41,684 nt of DNA, taken from contig CAZTRC010000006.1 in NCBI GenBank assembly GCA_964615845.1, positions 1-41,684 of the forward strand, given 5' to 3'. Both the position numbers and the translations under genes were made by a program. The notes under the pieces are model-generated. The model was not told the origin of the DNA. It was given only the letters and a program-made list of their open reading frames with translations, and ran no database searches. Numbering within the stretch: the first letter of the stretch is position 1; every line of letters begins with the position of its first letter. Below, in pieces: positions 28,582 through 35,338 of the stretch. Source of the DNA: CAYRQF01 sp964615845. GTDB taxonomy: Bacteria > Patescibacteriota > Minisyncoccia > Phycocordibacterales > CSBR16-119.

Positions 28582-28803
28582 TTATTGAGCTGTCGTGTCG
28601 CCCTGACCACCTATTTCGACATCGACGGCTGCATCGCCGCCCACCATGTCATTGTCGTAGTCTGCTGGATCAGAGCCTTCCAACATGATGCCTGCAGCAC
28701 CGGAATTGTCGCCATCCATCCCGTCATTAGTTGGCTTTTTGACCAAGACGATGATGATTACGATAACGACTGCGATAACAAGAAAAGTTAAAAAATTCTT
28801 CAT
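28582..28803 (-). CDS. Small membrane-anchored acidic protein
   Basis: The 73-residue protein is one membrane helix (about 4-21, FLTFLVIAVVIVIIIVLV) with a Lys-Lys stop-transfer, followed by an acidic, Gly/Asp-rich tail (DGMDGDNSGAAG, DPADYDNDMVGGDAAVDVE) that is probably disordered and may bind cations. Such single-helix proteins with an acidic tail recur in CPR genomes. No family is recognised. An extended -10 lies about 65 nt upstream with a hairpin in the leader. Confidence 0.65.
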   Translation of the reverse strand: MKNFLTFLVIAVVIVIIIVLVKKPTNDGMDGDNSGAAGIMLEGSDPADYDNDMVGGDAAVDVEIGGQGDTTAQ

Positions 28804-28867
28804 TTATACAAAATTAAACTAATAAACTAAGAGTGCCGCTCATGTCACGAGAGCCAGGCACCGCTCT

Positions 28868-28876
28868 AGTATATCA
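28868..28876 (-). promoter_or_regulatory. Extended -10 promoter of the 28803 gene with structured leader
   Basis: TGA-TATACT on the minus strand gives a leader of about 58 nt. The leader contains a GTGCC-N2-GCTC/GAGC-GGCAC hairpin, unusual in a genome where most leaders are absent. Confidence 0.5.
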
Positions 28877-28925
28877 GAGAAAATTCCGGGTCAAATTCGA
28901 GGTGTTGATTTAGAAAAAGTCCTAC

Positions 28926-28954
28926 TTGACATAATCAATATAATATGCTAGTGT
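28926..28954 (+). promoter_or_regulatory. Sigma70-type promoter of cassette gene 9
   Basis: TTGACA (28926-28931), 17 nt, TAGTGT (28949-28954) preceded by TGC. The leader is CAACACCTGAACCGACCG. Confidence 0.85.
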
Positions 28955-28982
28955 AACACAAAACCAACACCTGAACCGACCG

Positions 28983-29825
28983 ATGAACACTTCCAAACTG
29001 AAATCCGCCTTTGAGGCGGCAATGCCCTACTTGGGTACCATCTGCATTTTCGTACTGCTCTTCATGAGCACCGGGTGCAGCGGGCCCGAGTCCAAGCCGT
29101 CCGCTCCAATCGTGATCCACGACACCGTGGAGGTGACCAAGCCGTTCAATATGTACGGTATCGGTCCCCTGTTCAAGGAAGGGCCTCTGGCATGGTGTGA
29201 TCTGCAACACTGCGACGAAGAAGATGCGCGGTGGCGCGATTGTGATGGTAAGTTCCATCCTTACATCGATTGGGTACCGACCGATGACAGATTCGGCTTT
29301 AGTCCCGCTGTCCGGGAACAGGGAACACTCTTCCATCTGGAAGATAAGTTCCGCGCCCAAGGCATCCCCGTGATCAACGAACCGCCGAGCCGCACCAAGT
29401 CCTCCAGCAAGCAAAGTAGCGCGCCGGCACAACAGCCCGCGGCCACTGAGCAAGTTGCCGAGACCACGACCAAGGTTTCCCTTCCTCCCAATGAGGATGA
29501 TGAATTCCCTTGGTGGTTGGTGTACGTACTAGGTGCGTTAGCTGTGCTTGTAGGACTCTGGCGCTGGGCCACCTCTCCACGGGAAGCGGTTGGCTCAACA
29601 CGGCCAGCGACGGACGATCACGGCACGCGTCACAATGCACCAGTTCCAGTAGTGTTCGTGAATCACCATGAGCACACCACTCCGGATGGTGCCATCACGA
29701 TCTCTGTGCCAAGTGGAGGACCTGGTGTGCTGACCGAGGAGATCGAGATCGGCACAGTAAAGGTCAAGCGCACCTATCGGGGCGCACCGAACACCGCCGC
29801 GGAGCCCGGACACACCGGGCATTAA
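28983..29825 (+). CDS. Orphan cassette gene 9, predicted lipoprotein with a second membrane helix
   Basis: I do not recognise this 280-residue protein. Its N-terminal hydrophobic segment (about 14-31) ends STGCSG, a possible lipobox with Cys at about 33. The external domain (35-130) contains four Cys in AWCDLQHCDEED and RDCDGKFHPYIDW and may be disulphide-bonded. A Ser/Ala/Pro/Gln-rich linker leads to a second membrane helix (about 177-193) and a C-terminal domain with strands (VPVVFVNHHEHTTPDGAITISVPSGG). The topology is odd for a lipoprotein, so the first segment may be an uncleaved anchor. Confidence 0.65.
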   Translation: MNTSKLKSAFEAAMPYLGTICIFVLLFMSTGCSGPESKPSAPIVIHDTVEVTKPFNMYGIGPLFKEGPLAWCDLQHCDEEDARWRDCDGKFHPYIDWVPTDDRFGFSPAVREQGTLFHLEDKFRAQGIPVINEPPSRTKSSSKQSSAPAQQPAATEQVAETTTKVSLPPNEDDEFPWWLVYVLGALAVLVGLWRWATSPREAVGSTRPATDDHGTRHNAPVPVVFVNHHEHTTPDGAITISVPSGGPGVLTEEIEIGTVKVKRTYRGAPNTAAEPGHTGH

Positions 29826-29852
29826 CCCCATCGCCCTACCAAGGGCATGAAG

Positions 29853-29884
29853 AAGAGGCAGGACCCACTTGGGACCTGCCTCTT
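29853..29884. terminator. Intrinsic terminator of cassette gene 9 (shared with trpS)
   Basis: A 14-position stem AAGAGGCAGGACCC/GGGACCTGCCTCTT (one mismatch) has an ACTT loop and is followed by TCTATTTC. It lies between convergent genes. Confidence 0.88.
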
Positions 29885-29909
29885 TCTATTTCAACTTATT
29901 TTATTGGTA

Positions 29910-30884
29910 TCAATTGCGCAAACCTGTGAGTTTCCTGACCGTCATCATCTTCTTTTCCGCGATTTTCCTGACCTTTTTCTCGCCTTTGGCTAGGATGTTG
30001 TAAACCTTTTTCGGATTGGCTTGGAGTTTGTCGTAAATTTTGCGCATCGGCGCGAAATAAGCGTAAATTTTCTCGAGGAGCATCTTTTTGGCTTCGCCGT
30101 AGCCAAGTCCGCCGTTTTCAAATCCGTTGCGCATGACCTCTCTTTCTTCAGTGGTCGCCACGAGTTTGTAAATTTTGTAAATGTTATTTTCTTCGGCGAC
30201 TTTCTTTTCTTCGGGCGCTTTCGAATCCGTCACGATGCTCATGACGGCTTTTTTGATTTCCTCATCGGTGCCAAAAAGCGGGATGACGTTGCCGTAACTC
30301 TTGGACATTTTCTGGCCATCGATACCGGGAACCGTTTCGACATCTTTGACTACGAGTTCTTTTGGTCTTTTGAAAGTTTCGCCGAAAGTGTTGTTGAACT
30401 TGTCCGCAATTTCTCGCGCCATCTCGACATGCTGGATCTGATCCTTGCCCACCGGCACAACATCGGCGTCGTACATGAGAATGTCCGCGGCCATGAGAAC
30501 TGGGTAATCAAATGTACCGACACTAATCTCGGATTTTTTGGCCTGGGCGTCTTTGAAAGCGTGGGCACGTTCAAGCCACGGCACGCTGACCAAGCAATTG
30601 AAAATCCAGGCGAGCTCGGTGTGTTCTGGTAAAGCTGATTGACGGTAGAGAGTTACATTTTTGGGATCAAGGCCAATCGCGAGATATGCGCAAACCAAAT
30701 CGAAAGAAAGTTTTTGCATTTCTTCTCTGTTGTGCACACTCGTAAGCCCATGGTAGTCGGCCAAAAATATTTGAACTTTGTATTCTTTTTGTAAGTCGGC
30801 GAATTGCTTGAGCGCACCAAAATAATTTCCGATGTGTAGTCTGCCTGTCGGTTTCGCTCCCGAAACCAGAATCTTTTTTTCCAT
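29910..30884 (-). CDS. trpS: Tryptophanyl-tRNA synthetase
   Basis: This class I synthetase charges tRNA-Trp. The 324 residues show the HIGH motif in SGAKPTGRLHIGNYFGALKQF, the ADYHGLTSVHN segment, DVVPVGKDQIQHVEMAREIADKFN and the KMSKS motif in DGQKMSKSYGNVIPLF, with the helical C-terminal domain ending in basic residues. Length is standard for bacterial TrpRS. TGC-TAAAAT lies exactly 6 nt before the ATG, so the mRNA is predicted leaderless. It stands alone between cassettes 9 and 10. Confidence 0.97.
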   Translation of the reverse strand: MEKKILVSGAKPTGRLHIGNYFGALKQFADLQKEYKVQIFLADYHGLTSVHNREEMQKLSFDLVCAYLAIGLDPKNVTLYRQSALPEHTELAWIFNCLVSVPWLERAHAFKDAQAKKSEISVGTFDYPVLMAADILMYDADVVPVGKDQIQHVEMAREIADKFNNTFGETFKRPKELVVKDVETVPGIDGQKMSKSYGNVIPLFGTDEEIKKAVMSIVTDSKAPEEKKVAEENNIYKIYKLVATTEEREVMRNGFENGGLGYGEAKKMLLEKIYAYFAPMRKIYDKLQANPKKVYNILAKGEKKVRKIAEKKMMTVRKLTGLRN

Positions 30885-30890
30885 TTGATA

Positions 30891-30899
30891 ATTTTAGCA
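30891..30899 (-). promoter_or_regulatory. Extended -10 of trpS, leaderless spacing
   Basis: TGC-TAAAAT on the minus strand ends 6 nt before the ATG at 30884. Confidence 0.72.
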
Positions 30900-30920
30900 G
30901 ATGCTTTTGAAAAAACGAAA

Positions 30921-30947
30921 GAACCCGCTGTCAGAGACAACGGGTTC
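30921..30947 (-). terminator. Intrinsic terminator of cassette gene 10
   Basis: GAACCCGCTGTC pairs with GACAACGGGTTC (one mismatch) around an AGA loop; the minus strand continues TTTCGTTTTTTC. It separates the cassette from the trpS promoter. Confidence 0.9.
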
Positions 30948-30965
30948 AAGCAAGCTCATATCGAC

Positions 30966-31277
30966 TTATAGCCGAGATGGGTCGAAGTCCTCGAAGCTGA
31001 GGAAAGTCGCGTTTTGGATGTTCTTGTTCAGAATATCCTCACAAAGCCCGCGATCATGTCCCCACACTACCCAGAAATACTTCGACTTGTTGCGTTCGAT
31101 GAGTTCGACTATTGTTCTCCATCCATCATCACGACTCGGACAACAATAGTAGCCTCCGTGGATGATGACAGTCTCCGAATCGAACAGACTGGTCGTGAGT
31201 TCGATATTCGAATCCTTGAGGCATGACTGGTCGAACCGTTCGAGGTCGAGTTCCAGAAGAAAAACTTTCTTTGCCAT
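30966..31277 (-). CDS. Orphan cassette gene 10, small soluble protein
   Basis: I do not recognise this 103-residue protein. It looks like a small alpha/beta domain: KVFLLELDLERFD, ETVIIHGGYYCCPSRDDGWRTIVELIERNKSKYFWVVWGHDRGLCEDIL, ATFLSFEDFD. The order strand, CC turn, helix, strand with VVWGHD resembles small Rossmann-like or receiver-like folds, but no functional motif can be claimed. It is acidic overall and Cys-containing (four Cys). A leader of about 46 nt precedes the ATG. Confidence 0.65.
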   Translation of the reverse strand: MAKKVFLLELDLERFDQSCLKDSNIELTTSLFDSETVIIHGGYYCCPSRDDGWRTIVELIERNKSKYFWVVWGHDRGLCEDILNKNIQNATFLSFEDFDPSRL

Positions 31278-31329
31278 CTTGTGAATGTGTTTGAGCCCTT
31301 ATGGGCGTTTTGTGCTAGTTACGAATTTC

Positions 31330-31358
31330 AATATAGCACAAACAAGGATATCTGTCAA
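31330..31358 (-). promoter_or_regulatory. Sigma70-type promoter of cassette gene 10
   Basis: TTGACA (31353-31358), 17 nt, TATATT (31330-31335) preceded by TGC, on the minus strand. Confidence 0.88.
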
Positions 31359-31428
31359 GCACTTAACCTTTTCCCCATTATCCACTCTATCCCCACGAAT
31401 TTGGCAAGAAGTTCGACTTGCGCCCGCA

Positions 31429-31437
31429 TGCTAAAAT
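31429..31437 (+). promoter_or_regulatory. Extended -10 of dnaB-recR, leaderless spacing
   Basis: TGC-TAAAAT ends 6 nt before the dnaB ATG at 31444. It is divergent from the cassette 10 promoter. Confidence 0.7.
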
Positions 31438-31443
31438 CCCCCT

Positions 31444-32844
31444 ATGGCTGAAAAAAATAAAATCTCTAGGATCCCTCCTCACGACCTCGATGCCGAGCAA
31501 GCAACGCTTGGTTCAATCATGCTAAACCCCTCGGCCCTAAACGAGATCGTCGACATCATCCAATTCGAATCTTTTTATTCCGAAAAACACCGGATAATTT
31601 TCAAGGCCATGATCGACCTCTTCTCCAAGAACGAGCCGATCGATCTTTTGTCTTTGTCCACCAGTCTCAAAAACCGCGGTCAACTCGAACAAATCGGCGG
31701 ACGCACATATCTCTCCGACCTCACTAGCTCAGTGCCCGCTTCGACCAACGTCAAGCACTACGCCGGCATCGTTTACAAGAAAGCTTTGATGCGCAAATTG
31801 ATTGAAGCTGGTGAGCACCTCGCGACCGTCGGCTTTACCGAAAGCGACATGGACGTCGAGACTCTCATGGACGACGCTGAGAAAAGAGTTTTCTCCATCA
31901 CTGGTGATCCGAAGGGTCAGAAATTTGTCAGCTTGAAACAAACCGTCTCCGAGGTCTGGAACGAGATCGAAAGACTCCACGAATCCAAAGGTGAACTCTC
32001 TGGCGTACCGACTGGCTTCCCTGCTCTCGACAACGTCCTCGCCGGACTCCACAAATCCGATCTCATCATCTTGGCCGCGCGTCCATCAGTCGGTAAAACC
32101 ACACTCGCCCTCGACATCGCGAGGAATGCCGCCGTCAAATACAAGATTCCAGTCGGGATATTTTCTCTCGAAATGAGCGCCAACCAATTGACCCAGCGTA
32201 TGCTCTCCGCCCAATCCCATGTCGATGCTTGGAAACTCCGCACCGGTAAGATCACGCGCGAAGAAGACTTCAACAAAATTCGCGACTCTCTCGACGAACT
32301 CTCGAAAGCGCCGATTTACATCGACGACCAAGCCGGTAACTCCATCATCAAGATGAAATCCGTAGCGCGAAGACTCAAGAGTGAATTCGGTCTTGGTCTC
32401 ATCGTCATCGATTACTTGCAGCTCATGACGACGTCGAAGAATTATGACAGCATGGTCAATCAAGTGACCGAAATTTCCCGATCCCTCAAAGGTCTCGCCC
32501 GTGAACTCGACGTCCCCGTCCTCGCGCTCTCTCAGCTTTCTCGTGCCGTTGAAAGCCGTGGCGGCAAACCGAGACTCTCTGACCTTCGCGACTCTGGTTC
32601 GATCGAGCAAGACGCCGACGTCGTCATGTTCATCCACCGAGAAGATCGCTCGGGCACCCGAACAGATACTGAGTCAACGGGTCTTGCTGAAGTCCTCATC
32701 GAAAAGCATCGAAACGGTCCGCTTGGCAAAGTTGATCTCTTCTTCGATGAGAAAAATTCTACCTTCCTCTCGATTGAAAAAGGCTCTGACTATGGTGCGC
32801 CAGCCACAAGTAGCCAAGTCGACGCCGCATTTAATGATTTCTAG
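31444..32844 (+). CDS. dnaB: Replicative DNA helicase DnaB
   Basis: This hexameric helicase unwinds DNA at the replication fork. The 466 residues have the N-terminal primase-interaction domain (PPHDLDAEQATLGSIMLNPSALNEIVDII), a linker helix and the RecA-like C-terminal domain: Walker A AARPSVGKTT (211-220), the FSLEMSANQLTQRML element, Walker B LGLIVIDYLQLM, the LSQLSRAVESRGGKPRLSDLRDSGSIEQDADVVMFIHRED arginine-finger region and KHRNGPLGKVDLFF. No intein is present. recR follows after 2 nt. Confidence 0.97.
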   Translation: MAEKNKISRIPPHDLDAEQATLGSIMLNPSALNEIVDIIQFESFYSEKHRIIFKAMIDLFSKNEPIDLLSLSTSLKNRGQLEQIGGRTYLSDLTSSVPASTNVKHYAGIVYKKALMRKLIEAGEHLATVGFTESDMDVETLMDDAEKRVFSITGDPKGQKFVSLKQTVSEVWNEIERLHESKGELSGVPTGFPALDNVLAGLHKSDLIILAARPSVGKTTLALDIARNAAVKYKIPVGIFSLEMSANQLTQRMLSAQSHVDAWKLRTGKITREEDFNKIRDSLDELSKAPIYIDDQAGNSIIKMKSVARRLKSEFGLGLIVIDYLQLMTTSKNYDSMVNQVTEISRSLKGLARELDVPVLALSQLSRAVESRGGKPRLSDLRDSGSIEQDADVVMFIHREDRSGTRTDTESTGLAEVLIEKHRNGPLGKVDLFFDEKNSTFLSIEKGSDYGAPATSSQVDAAFNDF

Positions 32845-32846
32845 AA

Positions 32847-33467
32847 ATGAACAACTCGATAGAAAAATTAGCCGAAATCTTCGAGAAATTCCCCGGCGTC
32901 GGTAAACGCCAGGCCAAAAGGTTTGTTTATTACCTTTTGCGTAAGAGCTCTTCATTCTCAAGCGATCTCTCGTCGGCTGTCTCGAACTTGAAGAAAAACA
33001 TTCGCATCTGTGAAGAAAGTTTCCAATATTTTTATTCCGAAGATCCAAAACAAAGACTCTCGCCGATCGCGCGGGATCCCAATCGCGACCGCTCTACCCT
33101 GCTCGTCGTCGAGAAAGATTCTGATTTGGAAAATCTAGAAGCCATGAATACTTTCAAAGGTATTTACTTTATTCTCGGAGGTTCGATTCCGGTTTTGTCC
33201 AAAACTCCGGAAGAATTCATCAGGATCAAAGAGCTTGAAAATATAATCGAGAAGAAAATCGCCGCGGGTGAACTCAAAGAAATTATTTTGGGCCTCTCTT
33301 TGAATCCGCAAGGCGAATATACTTTGGAATACTTGAAAGAAAGATTAAAAAAGTTTGAAGATACTGGTTTGAAGATTTCCATCCTCGGTCGCGGACTCTC
33401 AACCGGTACCGAACTTGAATACTCCGACAAAGAAACTTTCGAAAACGCATTCTCAAATCGGAAATGA
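32847..33467 (+). CDS. recR: Recombination protein RecR with degenerate zinc finger
   Basis: RecR works with RecO/RecF to load RecA on gapped DNA. The 206 residues keep the helix-hairpin-helix (EIFEKFPGVGKRQAKRFVYYLL), a Toprim domain (LLVVEKDSDLENLEA, YFILGGSIPVLS, EIILGLSLNPQGEYTLEYL) and the ILGRGLSTGTELEY end. The zinc finger between them is degenerate: C55 remains, but the partner positions read S, S and A (ICEES... LSPIARDPNRD) instead of the usual CxxC...CxxC. DNA binding may rely on the remaining fold. It is cotranscribed with dnaB. Confidence 0.93.
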   Translation: MNNSIEKLAEIFEKFPGVGKRQAKRFVYYLLRKSSSFSSDLSSAVSNLKKNIRICEESFQYFYSEDPKQRLSPIARDPNRDRSTLLVVEKDSDLENLEAMNTFKGIYFILGGSIPVLSKTPEEFIRIKELENIIEKKIAAGELKEIILGLSLNPQGEYTLEYLKERLKKFEDTGLKISILGRGLSTGTELEYSDKETFENAFSNRK

Positions 33468-33470
33468 GAA

Positions 33471-33491
33471 AGAGCCCCGGTGAGGGGCCCT
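33471..33491. terminator. Bidirectional terminator between recR and cassette gene 11
   Basis: AGAGCCCC and GGGGCCCT pair (one mismatch) around a GGTGA loop. TTTT follows on the plus strand and TTTC on the minus strand. Confidence 0.82.
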
Positions 33492-33512
33492 TTTCAATTG
33501 GTCTGTGGTCCA

Positions 33513-33863
33513 TCAGCGGAATACTCTTGGCTGATAGACTTCAGTGCTGTAGTGCGTCACTTTCCTACCGTCGGCAGTAGTAACGCCCGCTCCTTCGCTG
33601 AACTTCAAGCCTTCACAATACGGGTAATCGAACCTGTCGTCCTCCTTCCGCTTCTCCGGCGAATAGTTGGAACAATGTATAGGCTCATCTTGGCCATCTA
33701 CATACAGGTAGACCCGCAAGTCAGACCTCGGGTGGATCATTACCACGCAATTGCCTTGGTTGGCCAGATCATTCCTGATCTCTAAGTCCGTTATAGGCCT
33801 TTTCTCTTGGGCGAAGATCGTGTTCGCAGCCAAGAGGCAGAAAATCACGAAAAGCTTTCTCAT
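33513..33863 (-). CDS. Orphan cassette gene 11, small secreted protein
   Basis: This 116-residue protein has a clean Sec signal peptide (residues 1-18, MRKLFVIFCLLAANTIFA then Q). The mature part is a small mixed domain with three Cys apart from the one in the signal (C39, C64, C83 approximately) and a strand pair around RVYLYVDGQDEPIHC and KVTHYSTEVYQPR. No family is recognised. The leader AAACACCCCCGAACCC is G-poor and has no Shine-Dalgarno. It lies in tandem with cassette gene 12, each with its own promoter and terminator. Confidence 0.68.
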   Translation of the reverse strand: MRKLFVIFCLLAANTIFAQEKRPITDLEIRNDLANQGNCVVMIHPRSDLRVYLYVDGQDEPIHCSNYSPEKRKEDDRFDYPYCEGLKFSEGAGVTTADGRKVTHYSTEVYQPRVFR

Positions 33864-33886
33864 GGGTTCGGGGGTGTTTCAAAAAG

Positions 33887-33915
33887 ACAATACCATAAAG
33901 TCTCTAAAATGTAAA
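33887..33915 (-). promoter_or_regulatory. Sigma70-type promoter of cassette gene 11
   Basis: TTTACA (33910-33915), 17 nt, TATTGT (33887-33892) on the minus strand. Confidence 0.78.
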
Positions 33916-33934
33916 GGCTTTTTAACTCAAGAGA

Positions 33935-33958
33935 AAAGGGGCCTTACGGGGCCCCTTT
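33935..33958 (-). terminator. Intrinsic terminator of cassette gene 12
   Basis: A perfect 9-bp stem AAAGGGGCC/GGCCCCTTT has a TTACGG loop; the minus strand continues TTCTCTTG. Confidence 0.85.
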
Positions 33959-33967
33959 CGTGTTCTT

Positions 33968-34804
33968 CTAGAACTGGTTCATTTGCCTTTTGTGCTTACG
34001 CGCCTTCCTTTCATGCTTCTGCTTTTTCGCGCCTTTTGCTTCAGGTCGCGCATCGCGGAAGATCTGGAAGCCTTCGATCGTGTGGCCATCGAACGTGTGC
34101 AGGCCATTCTCAAGACCGAAGCGCTTCCCTTCACGGAAAGACGGTTCGTACACCTGAGTCCTGGTTGCGCCATCACGTTGCTCCAGATGGAGCCACATGA
34201 TGCTACAGACCGTACCTTCCGAAGTCACGATGCCAAGGCCATAAGCCGACACTGTAGCTGAGTCGGCCATTCCTACTTCTTCCATGGAAATTCCCGGAAC
34301 AAGGTAGGATCCTTCTCGTCTCCACTCGGCACCATCGATCTCGAGCACCATCTTGTAAGGTTCGGCAGTGTTCTCGGTCACCGAATCCTTACTCAGGCGA
34401 ATACTCGTGTTCTTATCGCATGGACATTGATCGAATTCGACTGTGAGCGCCTCGATCTTCTTGCCACGGCGAGTGCGGAGTATTCCGTCACTCGGCATGG
34501 AATAGTGCTTCGAAGGTAGTACGAACGTCGTGTCGCCAATACGGTAGAGGGAAAGATGGTCTCCCTTTTCCACCTGGGTCAGATAGCCAGCGGTGATGGT
34601 CGAATCGCCGTCACCGGTCTCAACGAGAGTCCAGGTAGGCTTTGTTTGGCGAGCGCGCCCCTGTAGGAAGTAGACCGCGTTTGGAGTCAGCACATCGGCT
34701 GACAAGTCCTGAGCGTCTACCCACAAGTGGTTCTGCCACGCCTGGGCGGATGCTCCGTTGCCTGTGGCAAGAAGCATGATTGTGAAAAGTGCTAACTTCT
34801 TCAT
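33968..34804 (-). CDS. Orphan cassette gene 12, secreted protein with a basic tail
   Basis: I do not recognise this 278-residue protein. It has a Sec signal peptide (1-20, ending NGASA|QA), a beta-rich mature domain (about 22-250) with strand segments such as TWTLVETGDGDSTITAGYLTQV, HLSLYRIGDTTFVLPSKHY and KIEALTVEFDQCPCD, and a strongly basic C-terminal tail (KGAKKQKHERKARKHKRQ) that could bind nucleic acid or acidic surface polymers. It shares leader type (CTAACACCCCCGAAGAT) and secretion with cassette gene 11 next to it. Confidence 0.68.
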   Translation of the reverse strand: MKKLALFTIMLLATGNGASAQAWQNHLWVDAQDLSADVLTPNAVYFLQGRARQTKPTWTLVETGDGDSTITAGYLTQVEKGDHLSLYRIGDTTFVLPSKHYSMPSDGILRTRRGKKIEALTVEFDQCPCDKNTSIRLSKDSVTENTAEPYKMVLEIDGAEWRREGSYLVPGISMEEVGMADSATVSAYGLGIVTSEGTVCSIMWLHLEQRDGATRTQVYEPSFREGKRFGLENGLHTFDGHTIEGFQIFRDARPEAKGAKKQKHERKARKHKRQMNQF

Positions 34805-34843
34805 ATCTTCGGGGGTGTTAGAGTTGTTCGTTGGTTCAGTCTT

Positions 34844-34872
34844 ATATTACTGAATCAAGATAGAAATGTCAA
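34844..34872 (-). promoter_or_regulatory. Sigma70-type promoter of cassette gene 12
   Basis: TTGACA (34867-34872), 17 nt, TAATAT (34844-34849) on the minus strand. Confidence 0.88.
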
Positions 34873-34893
34873 GCCTCTTGAGCCAAGCAAAAA

Positions 34894-34909
34894 CGCCCCG
34901 GGTGGGGCG
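34894..34909 (-). terminator. Terminator of rplU
   Basis: CGCCCC/GGGGCG with a GGGT loop is followed on the minus strand by TTTTTGC. It insulates rplU from cassette 12. Confidence 0.85.
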
Positions 34910-34916
34910 CTTTGCA

Positions 34917-35234
34917 TTAGGCTATTTTCGTGATTTTGACCTTGAAAAATGGCTGTCGGTGGCCGCGCTTTTTGTAGTAGTTTGATTTGGCGCGATATTT
35001 GATGACGTCGATTTTCTGAGCTCGGCCGATGGTCTCGAGAGTCGCTTCGACTTTCTTCCCTGAGATACTTGGAGCTCCGAGGTTTAGAGATTTGCCGTCG
35101 TCGATAGCGAGCACGTCATCAAAGACGACCTTGTCGCCTGTTTTGAAGTCGCCCGAGAGCTTCTCGATTCGTAGAGAATCGCCTTCCGAGACTTTGTATT
35201 GTTTTCCGCCTGTTCGTATAACAGCAAATTGCAT
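34917..35234 (-). CDS. rplU: 50S ribosomal protein L21 (bL21)
   Basis: This 105-residue protein binds 23S rRNA. It starts MQFAVIRTGGKQYKVSEGDSLRIEKL and contains KVVFDDVLAIDDG, GAPSISGKKVEATLETIGRAQKIDVIKYRAKSNYYKKRGHRQPFFKVKI, the L21 signature (KYRRKKxYRRxxGHRQ). It is monocistronic here, not paired with rpmA. TAAAAT (35244-35249) lies 9 nt before the ATG. Confidence 0.97.
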   Translation of the reverse strand: MQFAVIRTGGKQYKVSEGDSLRIEKLSGDFKTGDKVVFDDVLAIDDGKSLNLGAPSISGKKVEATLETIGRAQKIDVIKYRAKSNYYKKRGHRQPFFKVKITKIA

Positions 35235-35316
35235 AATGGACGTATTTTACCCGAAGTCCAAAAAAATGCAAGAGATATGATATCCCCTGATTTTTTGGCT
35301 CCCCTTCAATCCTTAA

Positions 35317-35325
35317 TGATATAAT
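35317..35325 (+). promoter_or_regulatory. Extended -10 promoter of corA
   Basis: TGA-TATAAT ends 13 nt before the ATG at 35339, giving a leader of about 7 nt. Confidence 0.65.
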
Positions 35326-35338
35326 TTTCCCATACTTT

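Noticed and set aside
28185..28610. 141-codon minus-strand ORF
   Set aside because: It crosses a promoter and two terminators and has the Cys/Arg/Trp-rich look of non-coding sequence.
31378..31386. DnaA-box-like TTATCCACT upstream of dnaB, possible replication origin
   Set aside because: It is a single imperfect box; there is no cluster, no AT-rich unwinding region and no dnaA or dnaN nearby.
33513..34804. Bacteroidota origin of the secreted cassette genes, because the signal peptides end in AQ-like sequences
   Set aside because: The promoters are TTGACA/TATAAT type, not the Bacteroidota consensus, and the mature domains show no recognisable family.
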